DNA of 64,000 nucleotides. It comes from Anaerohalosphaeraceae bacterium (GTDB taxonomy: Bacteria > Planctomycetota > Phycisphaerae > Sedimentisphaerales > Anaerohalosphaeraceae). The position numbers and the translations under genes were made by a program. The stretch covers positions 47,267-111,266 of the forward strand of contig JBBFLK010000008.1 of NCBI GenBank assembly GCA_037479115.1, read 5' to 3'. Under the pieces are notes generated by a model. The model ran no database searches, was not told where the DNA came from, and saw only the letters and a list, made by a program, of their open reading frames with translations. Positions 26,225 to 34,401 of the stretch are shown here, piece by piece (position 1 is the stretch's first letter; each line of letters begins with the position of its first letter).

Positions 26225-26298
26225 ATGCCTTGTGCCGGTAAATGCACCTTACCGCGGATGGTGCATAGGCGTTAAACCGTCATCTTTGCACAGGCAAC
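26173..26298 (-). ncRNA. Candidate small RNA (about 126 nt), no family recognised
   Basis: The minus strand here has a complete small-transcript layout: a TTGACA-N17-TATGGT promoter (26333-26305), a body of about 70 bases, and a terminator hairpin running into TTTTTGTTT. The body folds. GCCTGTGC (26295-26288) pairs with GCACAAGGC (26235-26227, one bulge), and inside it ATGCACC/GGTGCAT (26266-26260 with 26248-26242) closes an apical loop. No reading frame longer than a few codons fits. Both neighbouring genes converge on it. I could not match it to 6S, SRP, tmRNA or a known riboswitch. Confidence 0.55.
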
Positions 26299-26304
26299 AT
26301 ATAT

Positions 26305-26333
26305 ACCATAATTTATCTCCGCGCTTTTGTCAA
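26305..26333 (-). promoter_or_regulatory. Sigma-70 type promoter of the candidate small RNA
   Basis: A consensus TTGACA (26333-26328) and TATGGT (26310-26305) are separated by exactly 17 bases on the minus strand. There is no gene start within 300 bases downstream on that strand, so the promoter must serve a short noncoding transcript or an antisense RNA to the symporter gene's end. Confidence 0.6.
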
Positions 26334-26349
26334 GAAGATTCCGTCCAAA

Positions 26350-26381
26350 GAAACAAAAAGGGCCCTGTAAAAACAGGGCCC
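26350..26381 (-). terminator. Rho-independent terminator of the 3D-domain gene
   Basis: On the minus strand a nine-base perfect stem (GGGCCCTGT/ACAGGGCCC, loop TTTT) is followed by TTTTTGTTTC. It starts 22 bases after the stop of the 3D-domain gene. Confidence 0.85.
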
Positions 26382-26403
26382 CAACAATCGTCAAAAAGCG
26401 GCT

Positions 26404-27054
26404 TTATTCCTCTTTGACCAGCACGTTCAGTGTTTTGCTGCCCCATTTTTGGGCCTGCTCATGCGAAGCAAAAAACACATCCAGCCGGTTCCCTTTAATC
26501 AGCCGCCCGCGATCCTTGACCTGAACAGGCCTATTGCCGTTATAGCCGGGAATAATCATCTCGGTCCCAAACGAATACCGCTTGTCGGCCGCCACGAAAA
26601 CATCCCCCGGCCGAATCCGGTGGTTCGAGGCCGTGATTCCATCGGCATAACGGCCGCAGCATTTGGCACAGGGACAGTACCCTGTCACCCGCATTCGAAC
26701 CACACGCCATTTTTCCTTCGGCTGCTTGGCCTCTTTGGGTCTCCACACAGGAGCAAACGGCTCTACCTTCAGATTGTCCGCAGGGATTTGTTCAAACTCC
26801 CGAAGCAACCCCAGCAGCTCCGCCTCCGGTTGAACTGCAGGCAGCTGCTGTTCCCCGGCAAACCCCTGAACAGAACCATCCGGCTGTACCGGAGCCCAGG
26901 CACTGTACAGCGAAACGACCCTGCGGCCCCGAAATTCAAAATGCCAAAGCAAGCCCCCCAGCAGCACCGCCATCAAAAGACTGGACAGCAGGGCCGCTTC
27001 ATAGCCGCCGTGCGTCGGACGGCTGTAGCAAGACGATTTCTCCCATTTTGCCAA
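26404..27054 (-). CDS. Membrane-anchored 3D-domain protein (cell-wall hydrolase type)
   Basis: The 216-residue protein has an N-terminal membrane anchor (residues about 20-41, AALLSSLLMAVLLGGLLWHF), a linker, and a C-terminal 3D domain. The latter contains VTGYCPCAKCCG, then the two-Asp core KDRG...RLDVFF that gives the domain its name. 3D domains occur in lytic transglycosylases (MltA C-terminus) and resuscitation/stationary-phase cell-wall enzymes, so the protein probably trims peptidoglycan outside the membrane. It begins with TTG, with GGAAAGGT upstream. A strong promoter at 27249-27277 gives it a long leader of about 190 bases. Confidence 0.82.
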   Translation of the reverse strand: MAKWEKSSCYSRPTHGGYEAALLSSLLMAVLLGGLLWHFEFRGRRVVSLYSAWAPVQPDGSVQGFAGEQQLPAVQPEAELLGLLREFEQIPADNLKVEPFAPVWRPKEAKQPKEKWRVVRMRVTGYCPCAKCCGRYADGITASNHRIRPGDVFVAADKRYSFGTEMIIPGYNGNRPVQVKDRGRLIKGNRLDVFFASHEQAQKWGSKTLNVLVKEE

Positions 27055-27248
27055 CCTTTGGACCTTTCCAAACGAACCACTTCAGAGGCCTTCCCGCCGA
27101 ACCGCTCGGCCGAAGCCTCAAAAGAACATCCTGCTTTTAATCCCTCGCCTTGTCTGAAAAGGCCTTCCGTGGCAGCCAAAAACAATAAACAGCAACGTTC
27201 AGTGTTCAAAACGGATTCAAATGGAGCAGTAAAATGGATGTATGGATA

Positions 27249-27277
27249 AATATACGCAGTAGAAGCCGGCAAGTCAA
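27249..27277 (-). promoter_or_regulatory. Promoter of the 3D-domain gene with a long leader
   Basis: TTGACT and TATATT on the minus strand are 17 bases apart. Transcription from it would start near 27242, leaving about 187 untranslated bases before the TTG start. The leader contains GCCAC and GTGGT about 100 bases apart and GAGGC/GCCTC arms, so it may fold into a regulatory structure; I recognise no riboswitch class. Confidence 0.5.
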
Positions 27278-27647
27278 GACAAAAAAGGCCTGTCAGGTCC
27301 TATAAAAAAGCTAATTAGAATCCGGAATGCCGGATTTAAGAAAAAAATCTTTCCCCTTTTAACGTCCCTTTTCGTTGGTTTGTCTGCCCATTCCTCCCTC
27401 TGTGTTTCTTAGGCGGACAAGGGAGCCGCAGGCATCCTTGCCCGCGACTCAAAACCTCAAGGCTTACTTTACAAAACACACGCAGCCAGAGCAATCGTTT
27501 TTCCCGCCGCATCCGCTTGCCGAAAAGGCCTCTGAAAAAATAAACACCCGATAAGCTTCGATTTTTCAGAGACTTCTGCGAAAAATTTTCCTTCCTTTCC
27601 GCCCCATCATTTTTCTGCAGAATATTACAGAAACCTTGTGAAATCTT
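27278..27647 (+). other. Gene-free stretch with small inverted repeats
   Basis: No credible reading frame is seen. Two palindromic elements stand out: AATCCGG-AATG-CCGGATT near 27318, and arms CTCTGAAAAAAT (27530-27541) and ATTTTTCAGAG (27561-27571) around a 19-base loop. Neither has a proper T-run on either strand. The rest is T-rich on the plus strand with no recognisable motif. Confidence 0.4.
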
Positions 27648-27675
27648 TTGCCCATACCGAAAAGCTCGTTATAAT
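27648..27675 (+). promoter_or_regulatory. Promoter of the SNase-like/zinc protein gene
   Basis: TTGCCC and a perfect TATAAT are 16 bases apart, placing transcription start near 27682, about 48 bases before the ATG. Confidence 0.5.
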
Positions 27676-27729
27676 CACTCTCGGACGAAAGGCTGCTGTT
27701 TGCATTTGGAGAGAGAAAGGGCCCATACA

Positions 27730-28416
27730 ATGATTTTCTATTTTTTGTGGTTTTTCCTGACCGCCCCTGCCGTTCAAAAAACTTCATCAAACCCTTCAAC
27801 CGCCGCTGCTGTCAATTACGGTCAGGCCGAGATCGCCCAAGTGCTTGAAGTTTTTCCGGATTTTCACTTGCTCTGCAACATTCGCAATTATCCGCCTGTG
27901 GTGGGAGAACAGATGCCCGTTTATATTCGGGGACTTCAACCCGGCGGCACACAGCCCGATGCCAAAGTTCAGACTTATCTTCAAACACTGCTCTGCAAAC
28001 AGCCCAGGGATCCCAACCAGGTCATCCTGCTCAAAAATATTCAGCGGGGGCAATCGTTTTGTCTGATTGCGGATTTGGAAATCAACGGCCGGGATGTCGG
28101 CGACTTTCTCGTCCAGCAGGGACTGGTTGAGCGAATCCTGAAGGCCCCTGCCGCCGAGCAGACAGCCGGCGCGGTACCGGAGCCTCCCGCTCCCGCCGCC
28201 CTCTCGATGGTTCTTCAACCGATTGCACCCGCTTCCTATCCGGTTAAACCAAGCCCGCAGCCATCACAGGGTTATATCGCCTCCAAAGGGAGCCGAATCT
28301 TTCATCGGGTCGGCTGTCCCCATGCCGCCCGCATCGCCGAAGAACAGCGGATTCTCTTCCGCACACGGGACGAGGCTGCCTCCGGACGCAGGCCCTGCAA
28401 AACCTGCAATCCCTAA
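27730..28416 (+). CDS. Exported protein: SNase-like domain plus Ada-type zinc motif
   Basis: The 228-residue product starts with a hydrophobic export signal (MIFYFLWFFLTAPA). Residues about 35-140 resemble a staphylococcal-nuclease (TNase-like) fold: PVYIRGLQPGG, KNIQRGQSFCLIADLEINGRDVGDFLVQQGLVER. I cannot see the full catalytic Arg/Glu/Arg set, so it may be inactive. After a Pro/Ala linker the C-terminus (FHRVGCPHAARIAEEQ...PCKTCNP) matches the small Ada-like metal-binding motif often appended to secreted nucleases, C-x(n)-CxxC. Start 27730 has AAAGGG upstream. Its last four bases overlap the end of pstB. Role: perhaps extracytoplasmic nucleic-acid binding or hydrolysis. Confidence 0.65.
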   Translation: MIFYFLWFFLTAPAVQKTSSNPSTAAAVNYGQAEIAQVLEVFPDFHLLCNIRNYPPVVGEQMPVYIRGLQPGGTQPDAKVQTYLQTLLCKQPRDPNQVILLKNIQRGQSFCLIADLEINGRDVGDFLVQQGLVERILKAPAAEQTAGAVPEPPAPAALSMVLQPIAPASYPVKPSPQPSQGYIASKGSRIFHRVGCPHAARIAEEQRILFRTRDEAASGRRPCKTCNP

Positions 28417-29171
28417 CTGATAATTCCTTTCACATACTCGATGGTTTCCCGCTGGGTCGGATTCTCAAACATCCGAGCCGCCGGGCCGTGCTCCACCAGC
28501 CGTCCGCAATAAAAGAACGCCGCATAATCTGCCAGCCGCCGGGCCTGACGAAGAATATGCGTGACAATCACAATCGTATAATCCTTCTTCAGTTCCAGAA
28601 AGCACTCCTCAATCCGCCGGCTGGACATCGGGTCCAGCGCCGATGTCGGCTCATCCGCCAGAATAATCTCCGGCTCCACCGCCAGCCCCCGAGCCAGACA
28701 CAGCCGCTGCTGCTGCCCAATCGAAATCCGCGACGCCGGCTGGCCGAGCCGGTCTTTGACCTCCTCCCACAGCCCCACCTGCCGCAGACGAAACTCCACA
28801 ATCTCATCCAGTTTCCGGCGGTCGTTGAGTCCGTGAATCCGCGGACCGTACGCCACATTCTCATAAATCGACATCGGCAAAGGCCGAGGCGTTTGCGAAA
28901 GCAGCCCCATCTTTTTCCGAATCGCCGTCACCTCCGCCGTCGGGCTGTAAATATCCTCGCCGTCCACCAGCACCCGCCCGGTCACCCGCGCCCCTTCCGC
29001 CAGTTCCACCATTCGGTTCAGCGACTTCAGAAACGTCGTCTTGCCGCATCCGGACGGCCCGATGACGGCGATAATCTGCCGACGCGGCAGTTCGATGGAA
29101 ACATCCCGAAGCGAATGGTCCGACCCGTAATAGACATTCAGATTTTCCACACAGATATGGGGCTGATTCAT
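28413..29171 (-). CDS. pstB: Phosphate ABC transporter ATP-binding protein
   Basis: The 252-residue ATPase has Walker A GPSGCGKTTF, the PstB-like segment LKSLNRMVELAEGARVTG, a signature region SRISIGQQQRLCLARGLA (IGQQQ in place of SGGQQ) and Walker B IILADEPTSALDP, followed by VTHILRQARRLADYAAFFYCGRLVEHGP. Length and motifs are those of PstB. It would drive phosphate uptake through PstC/PstA. It is the last gene of the operon, and its stop overlaps the convergent gene by four bases. Confidence 0.93.
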   Translation of the reverse strand: MNQPHICVENLNVYYGSDHSLRDVSIELPRRQIIAVIGPSGCGKTTFLKSLNRMVELAEGARVTGRVLVDGEDIYSPTAEVTAIRKKMGLLSQTPRPLPMSIYENVAYGPRIHGLNDRRKLDEIVEFRLRQVGLWEEVKDRLGQPASRISIGQQQRLCLARGLAVEPEIILADEPTSALDPMSSRRIEECFLELKKDYTIVIVTHILRQARRLADYAAFFYCGRLVEHGPAARMFENPTQRETIEYVKGIIS

Positions 29172-29178
29172 TTTGACC

Positions 29179-30030
29179 TCACGGAATCATATGTCGCGTC
29201 AGCCGACGTCCCAGCCGGCGGGAAAGCAGGCTGGTTGCCAGCACAACAACCGTCAAAATCAGCGCCGCTGCATACGCCCGGTCCTGAACCTGCGGAAACG
29301 GCGTTCCCAGCTGGAAAAAAATCGCCAGCGGCAGCGTCGCCGCCGGACGCGTCAGCGACTGTGGAATCTGGTCGCTGTAGCCGGCCGTAAACAGCACCGA
29401 CGCCGCATCGCCGATGCCCCGCCCGAACGCAATCAGAACCGCCGTCAAAATCCCCGCCGACGCCTGCCGAAGCACCACTCGAACGGCTGTCTGCAGACGC
29501 GTCGCTCCCAGTGCATAAGACGACTCCAGCAAATCGGAAGGAATCATCCGAACCACCTCATCCATCGCCCGGCACAGGATTGGAAGCACAAACAACGATA
29601 CCGTGAGAATTCCCCCCAGCAGAGAAGCCCGCAGTCCCACGGCCAGCATCAGAAGAAATCCGAACGCCCCGAACACAATGGAAGGCACTCCCCAGAGCAC
29701 ATCCAGCAGAAAACGAATGACCGCCGCCGTGCGGCTTCCGCGCCGGCAGAAGACATTCAGATAAAGCACCACAGGCACCGCCGCCGCAAAGGCCAGCCCC
29801 GTCGCCCCGCCGGCCACGTAAAAAGACCCGACAATTGCATTCAAAATGCCCCCCTCCCTGCCCAGATAAAATCCTCCTTTGGGGGTTTGTGTGAGCATCG
29901 ACCAGCTCATCGCCCGAATCCCCCGCACAGAAATCGTCAGCACAATCAGTCCCAGCAGGCTCACAATCAAAAGCGTCGCCGCCTTCATCAGCACCTTCAT
30001 TACCGCCTCTTCCACCCGCCGTCTGTCCAT
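29179..30030 (-). CDS. pstA: Phosphate ABC transporter permease PstA
   Basis: The 283-residue permease has about six membrane helices and the inner-membrane permease EAA-like loop SSYALGATRLQTAVRVVLRQASAGILTAVLIAFGRGIGDAA, which contacts the ATPase. The opening YLGREGGILNAIVGSFYVAGGATGLAFAAAVP is typical of PstA. It lies 7 bases before pstB and 11 bases after pstC. Confidence 0.92.
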   Translation of the reverse strand: MDRRRVEEAVMKVLMKAATLLIVSLLGLIVLTISVRGIRAMSWSMLTQTPKGGFYLGREGGILNAIVGSFYVAGGATGLAFAAAVPVVLYLNVFCRRGSRTAAVIRFLLDVLWGVPSIVFGAFGFLLMLAVGLRASLLGGILTVSLFVLPILCRAMDEVVRMIPSDLLESSYALGATRLQTAVRVVLRQASAGILTAVLIAFGRGIGDAASVLFTAGYSDQIPQSLTRPAATLPLAIFFQLGTPFPQVQDRAYAAALILTVVVLATSLLSRRLGRRLTRHMIP

Positions 30031-30041
30031 ACTCCGCCTCT

Positions 30042-30947
30042 CTACTGAATCTCTTTTTGAATCCGCATCAGCACCAGCTTGGCCAAGATGTTAAACACCA
30101 GAACAACCCCCAGCAGAATCAGACACGCCAGCATCATCGCCGAATCATACAGCGGAATCGACATCATCTCCCCGTAGTTGTTGGCAATCAGGGCCGGCAG
30201 CGGATACGCCGGGTCCAAAAACCCCGTCGGTGAACGCACCGCATTTCCCGCCACCATCAGCACCGCCATCGTTTCCCCGAACGCACGCGAAAGCCCCAGA
30301 ACAATCGCCGCCAGCACCCCGCCGAACGCCTTCCGAAGAACCACCTTCTTAATCGTCTGCCACTGGGTCGCCCCTAGCGAAAGCGACGCCTCCCGAATCT
30401 CCTGAGGCACCGCCCGCAAAATCTCCACCGTCATATGAATAATCACCGGAAAAATCATCACCGCCAGCACAATCCCCGCCGACAGCACGCAGTACCCGCT
30501 CGTCGAATACCCAAACCAGCCGGCGGCTCGCTTAACCCACGGCACCACCACCAGCACCCCCCAGACCCCATACACCACCGAGGGAATCCCTGCCAGCAGG
30601 TCAATCAGCGGGCGCACTCCCTCGCGAATCCCCAGCGGGGCATACTCCGCCAGATAAATCGCCGTCAGCAGACACAGCGGAACCGCCAGAACCATCGCCG
30701 TCCCCGTCACCCACAGAGACCCCATAATAAACGGCAGAAATCCAAACTGCCCCCGCAAGGGAAACCATTCGGACGAAAACAAAAGAGACGAAAGAGACTG
30801 ATTCTTCAATATCGGCACAGACTTTAGAAAAAGACCGACGGCAATCACAACCACAATCAGACCGGACAATCGCGCCAGCAGTCCCATCGCTCCGGCGGCA
30901 GCCCGGTCATAAAGCAGCGAGCGTCTTGTCCGATTCGGCAGTCCCAT
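30042..30947 (-). CDS. pstC: Phosphate ABC transporter permease PstC
   Basis: The 301-residue permease has the PstC pattern: an N-terminal helix, then FGFLPFIMGSLWVTGTAMVLAVPLCLLTAIYLAEYAP, and the coupling loop EASLSLGATQWQTIKKVVLRKAFGGVLAAIVLGLSRAFGETMAV. The GLSRAFGETMAV segment is diagnostic. It forms the phosphate channel with PstA, 9 bases after pstS. Confidence 0.93.
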   Translation of the reverse strand: MGLPNRTRRSLLYDRAAAGAMGLLARLSGLIVVVIAVGLFLKSVPILKNQSLSSLLFSSEWFPLRGQFGFLPFIMGSLWVTGTAMVLAVPLCLLTAIYLAEYAPLGIREGVRPLIDLLAGIPSVVYGVWGVLVVVPWVKRAAGWFGYSTSGYCVLSAGIVLAVMIFPVIIHMTVEILRAVPQEIREASLSLGATQWQTIKKVVLRKAFGGVLAAIVLGLSRAFGETMAVLMVAGNAVRSPTGFLDPAYPLPALIANNYGEMMSIPLYDSAMMLACLILLGVVLVFNILAKLVLMRIQKEIQ

Positions 30948-30956
30948 CCACCGGCC

Positions 30957-31916
30957 TTATTGGGTGAGTTTTTCCAGTTCCTTCATCGCCGCTTCTTTGG
31001 AAAGCGGCACATATCCGGCCTCGTCCGCAAACGCCTGCCCATCCCGAAGAATCCATTCCAAAAAAGCCAGCACTTCCGGCCGGGCGGGCTTGCCTTTGGA
31101 AACCAGATACAGCAATCGGGCCGGCGGTGAAGGATATCGCCCCTCGCCAATCGCTCGGGTTATCTCATCCCGGTCGCCGTAAAACGATTCCTCCGGGTCA
31201 ATCCGGCCGTTTTCGTTCAAATCCAGCGGCACAATCATCAATCCGTCCATCGGCTTCTTTGTCGCCGCATCATAGGCATAATTGACATTGTTGTATCCAA
31301 TGCCCAGTGGGTCTTTCCGCACGGCCTCCGCCAGACCCGGGTCTCCAAACACCCCGATTCCCTGCAAATCCTCCTGATTCTTTCCCAGATACTTCGCCCA
31401 GGTCTCCGCCGCCCCGCAGGCATCGGAACGGGTGTAAACATGAACTGGTTCATTCAGCGAAAAACCAGACAGCTGCCCCCATGTTTTCAATCGCCCGGTT
31501 ATCCACAAATCGATGCACTCCTGCCGCGTCAACCCCCGGCTAAAAAGCGTCGCTGCGGCCGGATGATTCCGGTTGGCTACGGCCACAACAGCATCTTTCA
31601 CAACCGCCACCGGCCAGGCCCCCTTTTCCAGTTCCGATGTGTGAATGTCCCTCGAGAGCATTCCCAAATCCGCCGCCCCCGACAAACAATCCGCCATCCC
31701 CTTGCCCGCCCCGCCGGCGGAAATATCAATCCGAACGCCCGGGTGAATCCTGCGAAATTCCTCCGCCCACCGCACCGCCATCGGATACAGGGCCCACGCC
31801 CCGGAAATCGAGATAGTCCCTTTCAATTCCCCTTCCGAAGAGGCCCCCGTTCTTTTCCCGCAGCCGGATGAAACAAACACCCCCGCCAAACACAGCCCCA
31901 ACACAATTCGTTTCAT
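30957..31916 (-). CDS. pstS: Phosphate-binding lipoprotein PstS
   Basis: The 319-residue protein has a lipoprotein signal ending in the lipobox VSSGC (Cys19). The mature part has the PBP-like phosphate-binding features GTISISGAWALYPMAVRWAEEF, SAGGAGKGMADCLSGAADLGMLSR and SDACGAAETWAKYLG. It captures phosphate outside the membrane and hands it to PstCA. Start 31916 has AAGGAG eight bases upstream; an in-frame codon at 31937 would overlap the regulator gene. It lies 17 bases after the Rrf2 gene. Confidence 0.92.
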   Translation of the reverse strand: MKRIVLGLCLAGVFVSSGCGKRTGASSEGELKGTISISGAWALYPMAVRWAEEFRRIHPGVRIDISAGGAGKGMADCLSGAADLGMLSRDIHTSELEKGAWPVAVVKDAVVAVANRNHPAAATLFSRGLTRQECIDLWITGRLKTWGQLSGFSLNEPVHVYTRSDACGAAETWAKYLGKNQEDLQGIGVFGDPGLAEAVRKDPLGIGYNNVNYAYDAATKKPMDGLMIVPLDLNENGRIDPEESFYGDRDEITRAIGEGRYPSPPARLLYLVSKGKPARPEVLAFLEWILRDGQAFADEAGYVPLSKEAAMKELEKLTQ

Positions 31917-31933
31917 ACTCCGTCTCCTTATTA

Positions 31934-32335
31934 TCAAGCCAAATCCGCTAACGTTAACCGCTCCAGACGCTCCGCGATGAAATCCCGAATTTCTTTACAG
32001 ACCGCCAGCATTTTGGGCTCCTTGCTCAGCGGCGTATTCGCAAAAAAATACTTGCTGACCGATTCCGTCGGAGCCAGCGGCCCGTCCATCAGCCGCACAA
32101 TCTCTGCAATTGTGATTTCTTTGGCCGGGCGCATCAGCCGATACCCCCCGTTCGTACCCCGTCGCGTCTGAAGATAGCGATTCTGACGCAGCGTCATGAA
32201 AAGAAACTCCAGGTACTTTTTGGGAATCTCAAAATGCCGGCAAATCTCCTCTATTTTTACAAAAGTTCCCTCCGGCTGACGGGCCAGATAAATCAGCGCC
32301 AAAATGGTGTATTCACTCTTTGTCGTCAGACGCAT
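31934..32335 (-). CDS. Rrf2-family transcriptional regulator
   Basis: The 133-residue protein opens with the Rrf2 winged helix (MRLTTKSEYTILALIYLARQ, then IEEICRHFEIPKKYLEFLFMTLRQNRYLQTRRGTNGGYRL). The three closely spaced cysteines that hold the Fe-S cluster in IscR and NsrR are missing (only C31-region and C116-region cysteines), so it is a cluster-free member like CymR. It is the first gene of the pst operon, which is unusual. A palindromic repeat over its own promoter suggests autoregulation. The effector is unknown. Confidence 0.87.
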   Translation of the reverse strand: MRLTTKSEYTILALIYLARQPEGTFVKIEEICRHFEIPKKYLEFLFMTLRQNRYLQTRRGTNGGYRLMRPAKEITIAEIVRLMDGPLAPTESVSKYFFANTPLSKEPKMLAVCKEIRDFIAERLERLTLADLA

Positions 32336-32363
32336 CGCGGTTGTCCTCGCAATACTATTGCAA

Positions 32364-32401
32364 GTCTATAGACATTATAGACAAGGACGTCAAAAAATCA
32401 A
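32364..32401 (-). promoter_or_regulatory. Promoter with palindromic operator ahead of rrf2-pstSCAB
   Basis: On the minus strand TTGATT and TATAAT are 16 bases apart. The -10 is embedded in a repeated palindrome: the plus strand reads GTCTATAGACATTATAGAC at 32364-32382, giving one perfect GTCTATAGAC palindrome plus a second half-site. That placement is typical of an autoregulatory site, here most simply for the Rrf2 protein. Confidence 0.55.
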
Positions 32402-32488
32402 GAAAATTTCCAGGTACTTCGGAAAAATTATCAGACCTCCCGCTCCAACCCCTTTATTGGCAAATCATTAGAATCGAAAGGAAAATAG

Positions 32489-32517
32489 TTGAAAACCCCC
32501 GCTTCTTCGAGTATTTT
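32489..32517 (+). promoter_or_regulatory. Promoter of ilvC
   Basis: TTGAAA and TATTTT are 17 bases apart; transcription would start about 50 bases before the ilvC ATG. No leader peptide or attenuator is visible. Confidence 0.45.
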
Positions 32518-32572
32518 ACAGCCTTTATACCTGCAAAACCAGTCAAGATTTACACGAGGAGACCAAACAATC

Positions 32573-33574
32573 ATGGCTAAGATTTATTACGAACAGGACG
32601 CTCCGATTGACGCCCTGAAAGGCAAGAAAGTTGCGGTTATCGGCTACGGCAGCCAGGGCCATGCTCACAGCCAGAACCTCCGCGACAGCGGCATCGAAGT
32701 CGCCGTCGCCGAATTAAAAGGCACGGACAACTACAAACTGGCCGTCGAACACGGATTCAAGCCGGGTCCGATTGCCGAGGCCGTCAAAGGGGCCGCTCTG
32801 ATTATCATCACCCTCCCGGATGAAATCCAGGCCAAGGTTTATCAGACGGAAATCGCCCCCAACCTCAAGGGCGGCCAGACACTGGGCTTCTGCCACGGGT
32901 TCAATATCCACTTCGGATACATCAAGCCCCCGGCGGATATCAACGTCGTAATGATTGCTCCCAAGGGCCCCGGACACCTGGTCCGAAGCGAGTTTGAGAA
33001 AGGCGGCGGAGTCCCCTGTCTTGTGGCCGTCCAGCAGGATGCCACCGGAACCGCTCTTCAGATTGCTCTGGCCTGGGGCTGCGGCATCGGCGGCGCCCGC
33101 GCCGGCATCCTCCAGACCACCTTCAAAGAAGAAACCGAAACCGACCTCTTCGGCGAACAAGTCGTCCTCTGCGGCGGCCTGACGGCCCTGATTAAAGCCG
33201 GATTTGAAACCCTTGTCGAAGCCGGCTATCAGCCCGAAATCGCCTACTTCGAATGCATGCATGAGGTCAAACTCATCGTGGACCTGATGTATCAGGGCGG
33301 GATGAGTTATATGCGGTACAGCATCTCCAATACCGCCGAATACGGCGACCTGACGCGAGGCCCGCGCATCATCACCGAACAAACCAAAGCCGAAATGAAA
33401 AAGATTCTCGGCGAAATCACCTCCGGCGCTTTCGCCAAAGAGTGGGTTGCCGAATACCAGTCCGGCCTCAAAAAGTTCAACGAACTCTATCAGAAAGACT
33501 ACAACTCCCAACTCGAGCAGGTCGGACGGAAACTGCGGAAAATGATGAAGTGGATTCACGCCAAGGAAGTCTAA
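32573..33574 (+). CDS. ilvC: Ketol-acid reductoisomerase
   Basis: The 333-residue class I enzyme has the Rossmann motif [12 protein letters not shown] and the core [22 protein letters not shown]. The metal-binding all-helical domain shows [31 protein letters not shown] and [10 protein letters not shown]. It converts acetolactate to dihydroxyisovalerate with NAD(P)H and Mg2+ in valine/leucine/isoleucine synthesis. The cofactor loop after the second strand reads [11 protein letters not shown] and lacks the Arg/Ser cluster typical of NADPH-specific enzymes, so NADH use is possible. Start 32573 follows GAGGAG. No ilvB, ilvN or ilvD is in the window. Confidence 0.95.
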   Translation: MAKIYYEQDAPIDALKGKKVAVIGYGSQGHAHSQNLRDSGIEVAVAELKGTDNYKLAVEHGFKPGPIAEAVKGAALIIITLPDEIQAKVYQTEIAPNLKGGQTLGFCHGFNIHFGYIKPPADINVVMIAPKGPGHLVRSEFEKGGGVPCLVAVQQDATGTALQIALAWGCGIGGARAGILQTTFKEETETDLFGEQVVLCGGLTALIKAGFETLVEAGYQPEIAYFECMHEVKLIVDLMYQGGMSYMRYSISNTAEYGDLTRGPRIITEQTKAEMKKILGEITSGAFAKEWVAEYQSGLKKFNELYQKDYNSQLEQVGRKLRKMMKWIHAKEV

Positions 33575-33595
33575 GAAGAACGAAAGGGATGTATC

Positions 33596-34333
33596 GTGAA
33601 CAGAACGGGCCTTCTCGCAACCGCCGCACTGCCGGTGCTTCTGCTGCTGAACGGCTGCTTTCAGACCTTCAACGAAGAAAAGGTCGTCTTTCCCAAGTAT
33701 GACGGCACCATCCTTCGGCAAAGCACATCGGCCCAGGTCCTCTCCTCCATCTATGAACCGCTGACCGAGTACCTCAGCCAAAGCGAAAGCGTCGTGGCGT
33801 CCTGGAATGAACGGGACAAAGGACGCACCCACTGGTTCAATATGGTTGCCTTTGACGAGGATTCTCTGCTGGCCGTCCGCAAATACGGCTTTTCCTGCGT
33901 CGAACAGCGGCTGGGTCCCAACGCTCCCCCGCGTCCCAAAGTCCGGCTGGATGCGGAACTGGTCCTCGATGAGCGGGTCCTCAACACGGCCTATCCCAAC
34001 CAGAATGCCCGTTTAATTGCGGTTCTCAAGGAAGCCCAGAAGCAATTTAACGCCGATGCTCTTCAGGTCACCGGTGACAGCCAAACGCTCCAAAGTTCCG
34101 CTATGATGGTCAACCAACTGCTGCAGACGGTTCTCATCAAGCTCGAGCAGACCCCGGCAATGGCCGCCCGCCTCAGCTGGCTGGAAGGGCTGGAGTTTGA
34201 CCATCCGACCCTCGGCCAAAGCCGCATTCGAATGCTGATCTTAAACGACATCGTCAAAATCAAAATCAAGGCCTCTCCGGCCTGGTTCCGACACAACCCC
34301 TTCGAGAAACACCCCGATGTCATGTATATGTAA
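33596..34333 (+). CDS. Lipoprotein of unknown function
   Basis: The 245-residue product has a lipoprotein signal peptide with lipobox LLNGC (Cys22). The mature part is mixed alpha/beta without a motif I recognise. It starts with GTG behind AAAGGG, 21 bases after ilvC, so the two are probably co-transcribed, and a strong terminator follows. The gene is real; its function is unknown and a role in branched-chain metabolism is unlikely for an exported lipoprotein. Confidence 0.75.
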   Translation: MNRTGLLATAALPVLLLLNGCFQTFNEEKVVFPKYDGTILRQSTSAQVLSSIYEPLTEYLSQSESVVASWNERDKGRTHWFNMVAFDEDSLLAVRKYGFSCVEQRLGPNAPPRPKVRLDAELVLDERVLNTAYPNQNARLIAVLKEAQKQFNADALQVTGDSQTLQSSAMMVNQLLQTVLIKLEQTPAMAARLSWLEGLEFDHPTLGQSRIRMLILNDIVKIKIKASPAWFRHNPFEKHPDVMYM

Positions 34334-34356
34334 TCTCAAACCCGTGTGGTTTTTTC

Positions 34357-34385
34357 AAGCCGGTCTTTGTACCGGCTTTTTTTTT
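34357..34385 (+). terminator. Rho-independent terminator of ilvC and the lipoprotein gene
   Basis: Stem AAGCCGGT/ACCGGCTT with a six-base loop runs into about nine T residues. Confidence 0.9.
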
Positions 34386-34401
34386 GCACAGCCCCCCTCC
34401 C

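Noticed and set aside
26973..27272. A 99-residue minus-strand frame before the 3D-domain gene
   Set aside because: Its start lies upstream of the predicted transcription start, it has no ribosome site, and its second part runs in another frame of the 3D-domain gene.
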